Part shown: one piece after another, positions 13,901 through 28,900 of the stretch
Layout of the letters: each line of letters opens with the position of its first letter
Position numbering within the stretch: the first letter of the stretch is position 1
Assembly (NCBI GenBank): GCA_029207755.1
Contig: JARCOQ010000006.1
Span: forward strand, 31,516,522-31,580,521
Length of the DNA: 64,000 nucleotides
Direction: 5' to 3'
Source: Chamaea fasciata
Taxonomy: Eukaryota; Chordata; Aves; Passeriformes; Sylviidae
Notes under the pieces: generated by a model
Databases searched by the model: none
What the model was told of the DNA's origin: nothing
The model's input: the letters and a program-made list of their open reading frames with translations, nothing else
Made by a program: the position numbers and the translations under genes

Positions 13901-16900
13901 TTCTGTGTGTCAAGTGAAAGCCTTTGTGGCTAAGCTGTCATCTCTCCAATTAAGTATTTATGACTAAGGTTGCTCATCAGGTAAAACAGCAGTTAATAGT
14001 ACGGTTGGAATTGATAACTCAGGATTGACAGTTGCTGTCAGTACTCCAAATAAAATTCATCAAGATCGGGTAGTGGGCTGACATTGCCCTACTCTGAGTG
14101 GGAGAGATTCAGCCTTTCATTCCTTCTCCACTCCCTCACCATTTTTACAGCGTTAGGGCAAAAGCCAGTGAATCTTTTACTGGCAACTTTGCTTCATATG
14201 GTGGCTTTACTTCATTCATATTTGTGATTCACTCTCATCTTCCGTAGTTTCTCCAAAAGTTAAACTCAAATTGTGGTCTTAAATTGTTAATTGTTCACAA
14301 TTTACTCTGGTTTGGTTTTAAGTTCTCTGTACATCTAGAAAAACCTCATAGTTATGAAATTTGGGTCCAGTTCTCTGATAGAAAAAATTTCTAGGTCTTT
14401 TCTAATTCCTGTTGGTTTTCAATATATCAAGGAAGACAATTTAAACACCCTAACATGACTGAAATATTCCCATGTTTAGTAGGTCTGGGTAAAATGGCTA
14501 TTAAGTAACACTGATTTTCTCTTTGATTAATTTACAAAAAGTCCTGTCTTTAATTTTAAAATTTTAATAATCTTTAAATATGATAAATCATGTTCAAAAA
14601 CAACAGGAACTTAATATTTCTCTGGAGGGGGAGACTATTCAAAATAACTTGATAAAGTATTATAAAAATCATGCAAACAAGCCGATTTGTTATTTACCTT
14701 TTACTTTTGCCTACTTTCCCTAGCTCCATTTTTAGTCAACATTAAAGCCTTGATGAATGAAAGCAGCTAAAATACAGGCTTAATTTTAAATGTATATCCA
14801 TTTTTTTAGTAAAACCGAAGTATTCAAAAAAGACTGTATTTGGTAGTTTGGAGTTGTCATCTCCAATATTTTTTTTTTCAAGTGGCCTTTATTCATATAG
14901 AACAGTGTTAAATATTGTGGAAGATGGCTAATTATCTTAGGAGGTGGGAGAGAGGTGTTCAGCTGGGCCATCTAAAAGTAGGTCAGTAAACGGCCAAGAG
15001 CTGACAGGACAGCTGCAAACAGTAAAACAAGCAGTAAAAAAACCCCCACACCCAGTCTTTACTTTCACCTTTCCTCTTCATGTCACGTCAGTGAAGCTCT
15101 GCCTGTGGAGAGAAGGTATAAACTCCACACGTTCTATAAACAATAACATATGTCTGTAGCAAAAATTAGTGTTGTAGAATGGGCAACATACAGGATCTAT
15201 CATACAGAAAAAACTTCAAAGCCAGCATCATATAAAGGATAAAAGGGCAAGTTACATTCAAAGGTGATAAGAGAATCTGATAGGATGAAAAGTAAAAGCC
15301 ATATAGTAACCCAGCAGTCAATTTTGGCATGATATGCACTTCTAGCCATCTTAGGCTGATTAGTGACACACTGTGTATGGCCTGGGGAATGCTGTGGATA
15401 AGGAAGATCCCTCTGGTATGATTTCCATTATGTGGTTTACCCGTAGCCTTCCATAGGAGACAGTGAGGATCTGCTCTGCCTTTGGGAGTGACATTATGGT
15501 CTGTACAGCCATGGAGCTGCTACAGGTGGTGAGAAGCAATCACTGCCTCAGGGCCCTTTGGCCACTGTCACCTCACAGGTGGTCAGTGGTTGCTAGTGGA
15601 AGTGGTTGGCATCTGCACAAAAGAATCCACAATGACAAATTATCTGCAGTGTTTGTACCACCTCGTGCAACAATTCTGAGAGATCACCTGTGGTCCTGAG
15701 TTTACTTCCTGGCTGGTTGCAGACCATGGCAGTGACTGGACAAGAGTAGGAAGATGGTTGTGGCCAGTTTTGAAATGAGACTTGGAAGTTTTCCAGGACA
15801 GGCTGAATGTGCATTTTATGGACAGTGTAAGGAAGCACACAGACCTGAGGTTTTTGCTTGCTGTAGTTATACTGGCTGTAGGTGTGAGCGACACTGTCTG
15901 GCTTCTATAGTTTTACTGCAGACAGACCTCAGAGTATTGGATATATATCTTAAAATCATTGAATTTGGAGAGTGATGGAGGAATTGCTACAAAGTACTTT
16001 TAAGCCTTCAGAGAGTGTAAAGAAAAACCTGAAAATATGAACTGTGTGAACATTTGGAAATATCTTAGCTCAAGTTTTAGATAAGATATGTTTCATATTG
16101 CAGCATGTTTGTGTGGCTCTCCCTGTCCCACAGTCCTACAAAATCTGTTCCCAAATATTCTAAGACTACTGGTAACTTCTGGAGGTGTACCTGAGTATCA
16201 GTTAACAAATTGGGTGAATTCCTCTTCATGAACTTGCAAATCAAATCACATCACTGGGGGAAAAAAATCTGACAAAAGAAAGGACTTATACAGGCCATGA
16301 GTGCCTTTACTTTGGCAGTCCTTCAAGACAAGGATTTTTCCATGCAGGAAAAAGCCAAGAAGACTCTCTATAAAGGGGAAAAATATTTTCTGCACCTTAG
16401 AAATCAGTATGATAGTCCTATTTCTAGTCCACTGGGTTATGGAAAGCTGAAATGATATGCCAGGAACTTGAAAGAAATTTAATTCTTGAACTTGACTGCT
16501 TTGTACCCATGAAGAAATACCCCAGGAACCACGCAGTTCATTCTAGATTCATACCTGGTTACCAGAATCATAATATTACTTAATTCTGACTGAAGGCTTG
16601 AAATGGTTGATTTAAAATCAGTAGTCATTCAAGGCTGACTTTGTGTTAATAATACAATTATGGAAGTTACATCTCCCAGAGTTCATGCAGCAGCTACATC
16701 TGTAACTCCAGAAGCAATGACTAATGTTCTGTGATGAGAACTGTTCTTACCAGGATTATAAGGTATATAAGGCCAGTTGATGACCACAAACAACATGGGA
16801 TTGACAAAAGTTTCTGGCTATTATTGACAGTGTGATTTTGGTGAGTAACTGAGGGATGAGGAGAAGCTTTGCAGACCTCACATGTACATGAAGGAATAAT

Positions 16901-19900
16901 TGTTAGTTTTTTATGATTTTATAGTAAAGATTTGTTTCAGCTGTTTTGTGTCTGGTTTTGAAAAGTCTATAGAAAAGCATGATTTGGGATCATTATTTGG
17001 CAGTGCTTTAAAGGAAAAAAATATTACTGAAGTAGAATAGGAAATGAAATCTAGTGATGCTTTTTAAAAGCTGCATAATTTATTCTCATGAAATGTTGCT
17101 GTGTCGGTGATGGAGTGCCCAGGATGTTAATCATCATGGGCTGTTGTTATAGGATTTGCCAGAGAGTAACAAAGAGTTATCAAACATGGTAAACAAAAAT
17201 TGTCAATCTTTTTTCAAATACAAACATAACAATCCATGTGCTTGTTTTCACAGGCTTCCTTGTATCATCACTATTCAACAGACAGAGGCCTGGACAGGCC
17301 CTCTAGGTAAGAAATACTATCTATTACTTCAGCAGACACAGATTATCCAGCCTGAGCGTCTTCTTTGGAACCTGAAATCAGCAGATTTTGTGAAGAGTCA
17401 GATTTTAACATTCACCTTGTGAGCTACTGGCAAATTAGATGCTTGGAGAGAGTGTTGATTTTGATATGATGTGTAGATTTTATTTTAGTTTTCCAAGGAC
17501 TTGGTGTTCACATTCAAATTTACCATACTGTGTTCTAGGTCTTTCCACTAACATCCCTGAGCCTCTCTCTCAACAGCAGTGATTTATTCTTTACCCTTAC
17601 TGCCTGAAGCATATCAGTGCTGTTTTCCTGAGCATGATGCCTTGACTGTTCTCGATCTCTTTTTCCTATCTTTGCATTTAAATTCTAGTTCCAAAATGTA
17701 GTCTAAAACAACTCAATGCTTTTATTTCAAAGAAAATGGCATAGTAATGTTGTGTAAAGATTTAAATCAATCAGGTTAAGAACAAATTAATCTTCTCACT
17801 GGGAAATAGGCTGTAAGATGTGTGAGACCAGTTGCTTCTTCCCTTTACATGTTTTTCATGTATTTATTTTGGTATTTTTTAATCCTTAAACCAATTATAT
17901 AAATAAGACCTTACTTCTAAAACTCCTGAATTCTGATGTCAGAATCAGAAGCGTACTGATACGCTTTTTTTCTGCAGTTCTGCAAGTACTGCAAGTGACT
18001 ACAGGAAGCGAAGGAAGTCAGAACCTGCTGTAAGTCATCAGAGGGCACCCAGTGATCAGAATGCCAACAGACCTAACCTGGGCCGTACAGACACACAGGG
18101 CCCATGCACCACCCTTAGGAAGCCTTTAACTAGCTCATCTCCTTCTTCTCCATCAAGAGCAAAAGGTAAGAGGGGACCTTTTTTTTTGTTAACAGAAAAC
18201 TACTGATGATGTGTTGTACTATATGTTGGTAGCAACTGCCTCTTGTCACTCGGTGCATTGCCCCAGGGGATGTGATGTGAAGCAACAGCTTTGGGCCTTT
18301 CATGAAAGGCTAACTTGTTTATTTATTCTTATGGGTGTAATTTTAAGCTGAAAAGCTGGATTTGTAACAAGGATTTTCCAGTTTCAACTGGTTGTTCTAA
18401 CAAAAGAGAACTGAAGACCAATTAAAAGAAGACTATGAATTCCACCACAATATATAAACCCTAACATTTTTATTAACTCTACTACCCTCTCACTAGATTA
18501 TTGTGATTTTAAAACTAGTTTTATTATATTGAGAAAGTAATTTGGACAAATAACCTGTAAGATTAAAGATGGGTTTCCAGGATAACAGACCTTTTAAAAT
18601 CCATAGCTGATGTCTTAGACATTGTCAGTTATCGGGACCTAATGTAATCAAGCAAATATCCACAGTTATCAGGACCTAATTTAATCAAAAGAGCGTCCAT
18701 AGTCTGATTTTTTTTTACTTTCTAAATCCTTGAAAACACTTAATACAGCTGATGCAATCTAATTAGCTTATTTTTGGCAAGTAACTCACCATCCTTTTAC
18801 TGTTTTCCACTTCTCTCCAGGAAAGAGATCACAGAGTCAGTTGTTCATTTGGGTTGGGAGGTTTGGGTGGGTTTTTCTAGAAAGACAAAAAGCTTCCAGT
18901 AAAATATAAAACAGAAGTAATATATAGAAAAATACTGCATACAATATGTCTCCTTCTGTTCAAATTACTACTATTCTCTTAATTGCTCTATTTTGCAGCT
19001 GTATTAATCAGTAAACCTCTGTAAAAGTAAATTCTCAGTGAAAAGAACATAATATCTAGACTGCAACAGAATGTGTCAAAGAAAAGCAGTGAGGAACATT
19101 GAGAGTGAGGTGGATGAAAAGCAAATGTATGTTAAACATTTAAAATATTAAAGTGTTATAGCAGTAATTTTAAAAGTTGATTAACTCATCCATATGGTTT
19201 ACCAGGCCAGGCAGTAAAAAGTTGATAAATTCCACTTGCATGCACATGCCTTTGACTCCACCACCAATAACAAGCACTAAGCATGACTTCAACACTTCCT
19301 GTGTTTGAAAATCCTTCCATTAAGAATATCTTCCACAGCCAATTAGCTTTCAGGTGACACTGTTCTTTTCCAGCATTATGATCCCTGTATAATTTTTCTT
19401 GCAATTAACCAATTTGTTAAAGAAGGGAGCACATTATAGACTTTGATCAGCATGAGTTTTGAACTCACGTGTTCCAGTTTCAGATCTAGATTGAGTTTTT
19501 TCTAGAAAGCAGACTGAGCTGTTTGAAGCATCCTTCCTGAACTGAATGTTGCCACTTGAGACCATTTTGGAAAGTTCAGTACAATTATGAAAGACCGCTA
19601 TTCCAAATTTGTCTCATAGTGTCTTCTAGATCTACCATGCACATAAAAATATGTCTTAAAGCTTGAAAATTCAGGCCTTTTTTATGGAAGTCAATCTAAG
19701 GATTATTTTTACTTCTACATTGTGGTTAGGCTCAGTAAACTGACATACCTTCCTTTACATTTACATAGCACTTCCTGAGCTGCCTTGTTCTGCCCTGCAT
19801 AAGCTGTACAAAACACTGCTCCTGTCAGTGCTATCACACAGGGAAGGAGCAGGATACCTGTGAATGACTTCGAGAAATTTCCTAATTGATCGGATACAAA

Positions 19901-22900
19901 GATTAATCTTTATATTAACTATCTTAGAATATGTGGATGCTTTGAACTCAGAGCATTATACAGGTTAAAAATCCTAAACAACTTTTTTCAGAATGCCCAG
20001 GTGGAAAAGTCAGTATTACCCTGAGGTCTAGATTTGTTGTGTGGCTGCATCTTTAAATCCTTTGCGGCTTTTATTGTCTGTTGACCTGCTTAAAAATCCT
20101 AATTAATCCCCAATTAATGCCTGGTTTCTTATGTTGCTTTAATGGCAGGAGTTGTGGAGGACGTAACATCTCCATAATTAATAAGGAATTCTTTTTGTTG
20201 TTCAAATTATCATGAGTGCATTTTTGCAGCTGGAAAATAATTTCATTATTAGTTCTGCTGTCTGACCTAAGCTGATAGATGCACTAATTGCTATCTCTTT
20301 TCTAGTCCTTCTGATACTTACTGATGCTAATTCCAACTTTCTGAATCTTTTAATTTCTGGAAATGTCTCTTTTTTACCATGCTGCTCTATGGATTATAAA
20401 GGTGGGGATATTAGCAAAGTATATCCATCCCTTTTAAGTTACTCGGTGCACAACCACAACACCTCAAATGAATTAGATTACTGTAGCACTTACAGACAAC
20501 ATTTAGCTGTTCCAAATGATTCAAGAAGGGCAGCCAGCTACAAGAATGGCTGGCAAATGACTCGCCAAAATGCAGAAGTCTGGAGTAGCACAGAGGAAGC
20601 TGCTTCTCCAAAGAGGAAATCCCGTAGCTGTGATGACCTGTTAACAGATGATCACGACAGCTACCCTGATGCACAGGCCAAGGCTGAAAGCATGGGCTCT
20701 CTTTTATGTGAGGAAGACTCCAAAGAAATTTGCTCAATGAACTGGAACTCCCCATATGTTGAGAGCCGCAGTAGTGGCAGGTCAAGGGTTCGTCACAGAT
20801 CTGCACATGACACTCCAGGTTTCCTGAAGATGTACAAAAAGATGCATCGCATCAATCGCAAGGACTTGATGAATTCTGAGATGATTTGTTCTGTCAAGTC
20901 CAGAATACTGCAATATGAAAAAGAACAGCACAAAGGTATTCTTCAAGGCTGGAGAGAGTCTTCTACTGAGGAGGTGCCCAGAGACATGGTGCCAACCAGA
21001 ATATCTGAATTTGAAAAGTTAATTCAGAAGTCAAAATCAATGCCGAACCTTGGTGATGACATGTTGTCAACTGTTACATTAGAGCCTCCTAAAAATGGCT
21101 TGTGTCCAAAGAGGCGATTTTCTATTGAATCCCTGCTGGAAGAAGAAACTCCAGTCAGACATCCCTCTCAGGTACAACAGAGCTACAAGTCTAAAACCCT
21201 GGTGCCAATTCATATTGAAGTAACCAGTGATGAGCCACAACGATCACATATAGATTTTTCAGACAGCGATCAAGATGGAGTGGTTTCTGATCTCAGTGAC
21301 TTTATCCAGATAGAGGGTTCATCCTTTTGTAGTGAAAGTGACTTTGATCACTTTTCCTTCACTTCATCTGAAAGCTTTTATGGATCTGGCCATCACCACC
21401 ATCACCATCACCACCACCACAGGCATCTCATCAGCTCCTGCAAAGGGCGATGTCCAGCATCCTACACCCGCTTCACCACCATGCTAAAACATGAAAGGGC
21501 TAAGCAAGAAACCACCGAAGATCCAAGGAGACAGGAAGCAGAATCTGGCCTGTCTAAGATAGCATTCCTCGTCAGTCCAGTGCCTTTCCGGAGGAAAAAA
21601 AGTGCAGCTCCTAAAAAACAAACTGAAAAGAAAAAATGCAAGTCATCTGTATTTGAAGCACTAGATTCTGCACTTAAAGACATCTGTGACCAAATTAAAG
21701 CTGAAAAAAGGCGGGGAAGCTTGCCCGACAACAGTATATTACACAGACTTATTACTGAGCTGCTTCCAGACATTCCAGAAAGGAATTCATCTCTTAAAGC
21801 TCTGAAAAAGAGTCCCACGCACCAGCCTTTTCATCCACTGCCTCAAGATGGTGCTATCCATTGTCCACTGTACCAGAATGATTGTGGAAGATTACCTCTT
21901 AGTGCCTCTTTTCCAGACATGGATGCAACTAACAACAATGATAGTGCACTGTGTTTCCAAGGTGGATTAACTTTCTTCCTCTGTCCTTGTGATTGACTTA
22001 TCCAACCTTACCTTACTCCCTGTGTTTCCCACCCTTTCTCATTCCACTTTGTGTTGTCTATAAGAAGCTTTCATTCCACAAAATGCTTAGTGAAGGACAT
22101 CATTTTCACATAGGTGTTGAGGATAGATAAATTTGCTGTCTATTCACAAAATACAGTAATCAGGACAACGGAAGTAGCAGTGCATTTCAACTGATTGAAA
22201 CTAAATTATTTCTATAAATTATAAAGATGTTATTAAGCAGTGAATTCATGCATCACAAGATGCTGGTTAAACTGAAAACAATATGCAGAAAACCCTTCCT
22301 TTATCACTGAGATAAAAAGAATCAGAATCTATAATGTGTTTTACTATATAATTTTGTTAAATGTAAGGGATAAAAATGCTGTTAATTCTGCCACTATCAT
22401 AGCAAGTTGATTCTGTTTTCTTATGAATCCACTGCTTTGTGTTACTTTTTGTGAATAGATATTAAAGGTCATTTTAGGAAGTTTCCATTCCCACTGTTCA
22501 AACAATACAATTTCCAATTTCTGTGGCAGCAAAACTAATTCTTTCCATAGAATTTCAAAATTTCTATAAAATTTTGAGAAATTTCCTGTCTTCTTAGAAG
22601 GGAATTTCTCAATAACCAAAACGTGAATGAAATTGTCAGGGTAAGTACGACCAATCTGTTTCTAAAGGTACTACTTTGAGTTATTCGTTGCTCTGCTTCT
22701 TTTTTTCCTTTTTTCTTTTATTTTAATCAAAAAAAGAAAAAATTACATGAAAGATATTATTGAAATCCCAAATGGATGTAAGAGAGAATGTCTTTAATAT
22801 AGAAATTATACAATATTTGGTCAGACTCATCCTTATTCTCATATATTTTTGTGTCACTTTTGCAAGTAGCGCAAAAATAAATATGTATTTCAAGAGAAAT

Positions 22901-25900
22901 CAGAATTGAAGCTATTACCATCTTTTCTTAACGAGTTGTAATAGACATATTTAGATTAGAAAATGTGGTAAAAAACAGCTATAAAACACAGCTCAGAATT
23001 GAATTAGTCATACTTGAGGCCTGATCATGATTAACCCTGGCAGACAGTACTACATGATGAGACTTAAACTGTTGAAAAATGTGCTGGTCACATATTATAG
23101 TCTCTAAATGAGAATTTTCCAGTATGTGAAAATAAGGAAATCCATATTGCAAAGTAAATGTGGATTTCTAATAGCTTTTGCTGCTCTGAAGGAGCCTGGC
23201 ATGAGGAAAGCAATAAACTCTGTCAACATTAATATCCCTAAAATAGCATGGAGAATGAGTAAAGCGGAATATTCCATTAGTTTCTATCAGCAGCAGTCAC
23301 GGCTGAGCTCTACTTTTAATCAAGTTTCATGTTTTGTTGGACCTGTGTGCATCTCTTACAGCCACACAGAGACCTGAAGGTCATGACAGATAACTGAAAA
23401 CTACCAATATTGACTGCATAAGGAGCTGTAGAGAAAAGAAGGAAATCGTTTGTCCTAAAGTTTCTGCATTTTCAAGATCCTTCTCTTACTGCTAGAAGTC
23501 AGAATTTGGAAAAAAAAAGGATGTTTTTGGAGTCATTGTATCTTTATGCAGTAGGTGTACATCCTCATTCAGGAACACATGGCATAGCAAAAAAGCTGTC
23601 CAGAACTGGGGCTATGATATACTTACTGGAAATAACATGCTTACAGCCAATGGCATAAATAATAAAATTACCTCTTTACCTCCATTGTATTTATCAATAG
23701 CCTCAAGTTTTTGTGGCTTAGCCAACAACCAGTTAGAACGGATGAGATGCTTTCAGTTCTTTTCTTTGTTCCACCTGTATTTCTTTAGAAATGTATGAGC
23801 TTGGTAACAACAGATTGTGGGAATGAAGTCAAAGGAAGACAAACATAAATCACATATCCACTAGGAAGTATCACTGTGGTAGTAGGAGACTAAAACAGTA
23901 CTTATCAGAAGTTAAGAGGCAGTTCATTAAATAGTTCTATTTTCATTTCACATTGGCAACTTGCAGAGCTTTAGAGTGTATAAGACTTTGGTTTTACCCT
24001 TATTAAAACATTACAAAATATTCACCATCCTGTAATAAACCTTGGTAAAGTGTGCTCTAGAAAAGTCTGCCACATAGATTGGTGAGTAATATGATTTGTA
24101 TTCCATCTCTTAAAAAAGAGTCATTTTTATGAAGTAACATCCTTTTAAATTCCCTTGTGCTGCCTAACATGTGCCCCTGGTAAAGTAGAAATGCATCTTA
24201 GATCACTTAGGAGGAAACAATGTTTCTTCACATTTTCTCATTGAAGCATGCTTGAATCATGTGTTGTGCATGTAATTATGTGTTTACATTGTTGACATTC
24301 CAAAACAATGTCATGCAACCTGATGAAGTCCAAGTACTGCTGTCATGTCTTCCACTTGGCCCAGTAGGGGAGCATCCCTTTTCACAGTGAGGCATAAATA
24401 CGCTCTTTCGATCCTCTGTCATATCTTCTGTCTTCTGCTCTGGATCAGAGGACAGCCTTAGCCTTTGCTTAAAGTTAGTATTTTTTTTTCCCCCTTTAAA
24501 GGCACTCCTAACCATCCTATCATGTGCTTTTCTTTCTATTAAATGTAAAATAATAGATTTTAATATCTTTTCACCCCCCTAAATGAACGCAAGCAGCATC
24601 ACAGATTTAAATGGTTTTGTTTATAGTAGTTTCACATAATTTCTGTTTTCAGTAGACCAGGAGTCTCCTGGAAGCTATTCTTCTGCTTTCACTGATGTGG
24701 GACGATGTACTCCAAGGGAGAGAAGAGGAACTGCAGACAAAGAGGTAGTGAAACAACAATGAATAACGCAGCAATATCTATTTGGAAAGCTGGTAACATA
24801 TTCAAGACAAGTTTTATATTGGTTTTAAGACATGATAATGATGCAGACCAAAGGAACGGCATCTTCCTTTTTCATTAAGGAGATTGGTACTTCAAGAAAT
24901 TTAAATAATAGCAAACTTTGTAGGATAAGCTGTATTCTTCTGTTTATTATTAAATAGATATGGTTGTAAATTCACTAGTTATTGATCAACTCTCTGAAAG
25001 CTGATTGGAATGTGTGTTTGGAACAGAGAAAAATAACAGATGTGACTGGGGAAAGGCTCTTTAGAAACCCAAAGTATTACACAAAGAAACTGCCTTGGTA
25101 GTTTCAAAACTGATAGAAAACATCTGTATTTCACCATTATTTTTGTTTGGAAAGCAAACCACTGCTGTTAGTGGATGAGACAAAACCAGTTATCCTAAGA
25201 GCAGTCTCTAACATCTGTAGCAGTTGGTGACTGTAATTAGATACTGTTTGTTCATAGCAATGCTTTGGAAGAGGAAATGGAAGCAGGCATACCACCTTTA
25301 AAATAACACAAAGCATCACTGAAAAGTACATATTCAAAATAAAATCTATTATTCTGTATCTTAAGAATGCTTATAGATCTAGAACTATAAATGCTCCCCA
25401 AACAACGTAAAAGCTTACTAAATTTTAATTGCTAATGCATAAGATTTTGCTCAGAGCTATATACCTTGGTAAATGGTGGTGTGCTTAGAACTGAATTCAG
25501 ATCCATCTATACCCCACTGACATCTTTATATTGCTGCAATTTGATTAAAAGTTTGATTTTTATTTTTAAGACTTCTCATTACAAAATACAGGCTAAAAAA
25601 GCTCCAGGAGCCATACTGTGTGTTTCTTTTAAAGAATCTTGTGACATGGAAAGTCATCTTTCAATTTGAAAATATGTAAAATACTTAAATTACAAGCCAT
25701 TTTTAAGATCACTTAGAAAGGTTTAAAAATGTGAAAGAGGAAAGGCATCCCTATATCCAGTATGTTTTGTACATTTCAAAGTATCTTGTATTTAAACAGT
25801 CCCACTGTTCTTTTAATATCCACTTTTTCTGTTATTTGCTTTAGTAGTTACAATACCAGCTGAACCAAAATCAGGCAATACTGAGTAGGGCTTAGCTACA

Positions 25901-28900
25901 GTTGATATGAATCATATGATGATATGAATATCCCCTTCTGTCTAAAAGACTGTTTTTAATAACAGCAAGGAACAGAAAAATGCTTTTAAATTTAGGCAAT
26001 CTTATTTGAAGGAGATCTGTAATGGAAAATTGTATTAGTATTGCAAAGTTCAAGTTGACAGGATCCTTATAATAACTTCAGGGACTTATTATGTTAGTGA
26101 AGACAATTCTGTGTGTTAAATCTGCAAGTCTTAAAATGACGAGAAGGGAGAGAACCAAGTCAAGAACAGCTGGCCTGGAATAAAGGTAAAATGCAAAATT
26201 TACAAGTGTCTCTTTTGATTCCTGTCATAAGATGTGCACCTTTACGTCATGACAAGTAGTATCTCTCAGAAATAGCATAAGCAGCTCATTCCAGTCACTA
26301 GTCCATCCTAGGGAGGCATTTTTTAGAATGGGGCAATATTATCTGTACAAGTACTTGCAGAGAAAGACTAAATGACTTTAACAAATGCCTTCATGTGGTT
26401 CTGCTTATCACTTCCTCTGAAGTATCTGGTGCTGGGTACTTGTCAGATGCACACACTCCATGAATGAAGTCATTGGGTCAGATCACAGTTCATATTTTCA
26501 TTACAGCTTTGAAAACAGTGAAAGTGTGTCAGCCATGCAGGTGAGGAGACTTGGGGCAGTTTTACAGAGTTTTTTTAAAACAATATTGACATGGTGACAA
26601 ACATGTATGAAAGAAATGTTATAATCTGATTGCCTGTAATAGCAAGAGAGCTGCACAGATGACTCAGATCACCTCCAGTCCTCTGCTTTCTTACAGCATG
26701 AATGAATGTAATGATAGAAATTAAAAATATTCCAACCATTTCCAGCTGTCAGTGTGTATGTGTATATATATATAAGTGTAATGCATCATTTGCAATTAAA
26801 ATTGGCCTACAGATAACAAGTTTAACATTGAAAGGCAGCTAAATTACTACAGAATATTAAGTATGTGTATTTATGTTGTACCTAGAGATCTAGTTGCCGT
26901 CAAGTCACATTGACATAGTTAACTTTTTTATTTACTTTGGTGCTTCTCTTAAACATCAAGTTGCAAAGTAGTCTGCATTAAAATTTAGCTATTTCTGTTT
27001 TAAGAACACTAAATCCCAAACACCTATCTGCCTTAAAAAAGAAAGACATATATTTAATTGCCTATTTTTTCAAAAACCACTGTAAAGCTCATCCTGTTCT
27101 TTTTGGATCTTGGTCACCTTTTAAAAATTGAAACACATTTATGATATAACAATACTACCTGAATATATTAATCAATTTGCCTGTTTTTCAGAAACTGCCA
27201 GCTAGAGCTGTATATGACTTTAAAGCTCAAACTTCTAAGTAAGTACTAGACTTTGGTTCATTTAAGAATTCGTAATTCAAGCAAACTCTTTGTACCACTT
27301 AAGTAGTTTTTGAGCCAGTTTCAACAGTGAATGCCATGGACAGGAGGACCCTGCTTGCTGTCACAGTAGTCCCTGCATTAGCAAGCTGTGTGAGAAGTTA
27401 CTTTGTAATAAAATGATCTTAAATTATTATATTCTCCATTGTATCTTTTTGAACACATGAACAGCTGTGCATCTTCAGCCTTCTAGAGCACAGGTTGTGA
27501 GGGACACATCCTGAATGCTCTTTGTTGTGAATTACATTTAGGTGACAGAGGGTAAATTGCTTAAGCTACTGTCATAGGTAATGAGTTTATCAAAAGTCTG
27601 TATAATGCTTCAGCCTGTTCTGTCTGTCTTAACATACACAGGCTTTCTGTGGGTTGCGACATGCCACATACCAACACAAAAAGCAGCAGTCCACAACAAA
27701 AGACTGGGAACCACTGATTTAGGATATGAGAGAGTCAAAGTAGAATGTCTATAACTAATTTCTGCTGTTGTTCCAATGATCCAAGTAATTTTAAAAATCT
27801 TTAGATATGACCAAATTAGATTGACACTAGAATTACATTAGCTGTGTCAGGACAAAACTCGCAACTGAAATTACCAGAGCAGCACATAAGCTCTTGAAAA
27901 ACCAAATGGATGATACGGCAAAGATCTCCCAAGCCAGGATCTGAAAATATTCTTAATGATTTTAAAAAGTCCCTTTCTAGGTATCCAACATTTAACATAT
28001 CACAGTCTCTGAGTATCAAGAAATGGTGAGAACATAATCCTGTGTTCTTCAGGCTTCTTAATAGCTTTTATAAAAAACATCTGTAGAGCAGAAGCACACC
28101 AAGCTCTTATGCTGCAGAAAGATAGTGACAGGCCATAAAGATATGGAATACAGTCTGTGGTTTCCCTACTGAATTCATAAAGAACACACCAAGTGCCCTT
28201 CTGATGCCTGTCATAAAAGCAGTACTTAAACAGGTGATGCAAAAGACATCAAATTTGCATGCAGACATCATACTAAGTACTCTGGTTGTAACTAGCAATA
28301 CTTCCTTGGAATCACAATGTAAAACAGGCCTTTCTAACCTATAGATACTGCATGGGATTCATAAATGTGAGTCATTTGATTTTATATGGTATGATCATTT
28401 GGTAAATGTACCACAGCTGTGACACTTTTTCTTCAAATGTTTAGTTGTTACATTCTGTTTCAGTTGCAAACTCTAAAGATCTCAGGAACCATGCAGGGAG
28501 AAGAGTCAAATGTAAAGCTATAAACATCTGATACAAATAAATTTGTTACAGAGAGCTGTCCTTTAAGAAAGGAGATACTGTCTATATCCTCAGGAAAATT
28601 GATCAAAACTGGTATGAGGGTGAGCACCATGGAAGAGTTGGAATATTCCCAATTTCTTATGTTGAGGTTTGTTCTTTGTTTTAATTCCTTTACTTAATTT
28701 GGGTAATAGGCCCACGAACCACGTGAGAATGATGAAAATCTGGTTTTTCTTTTTCCTTAGAAACTTTCTCCCCCAGAAAAAGCACAGCCTGCCAGGCCAC
28801 CTCCCCCCGCACAGATTGGAGAGATTGGAGAAGCTGTTGCCAAATATAATTTCAGTGCAGACACAAATGTGGAGTTATCACTTAGAAAGGTACAGTGGAG

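Noticed and set aside
20411..20806. 131-codon minus-strand frame opposite the neural exon
   Set aside because: Antisense shadow of a strongly conserved coding exon.
27640..27725. Segment ending gggaaccactgatttagg, like the end of an old DNA transposon
   Set aside because: Too short and diverged to classify without a repeat library.
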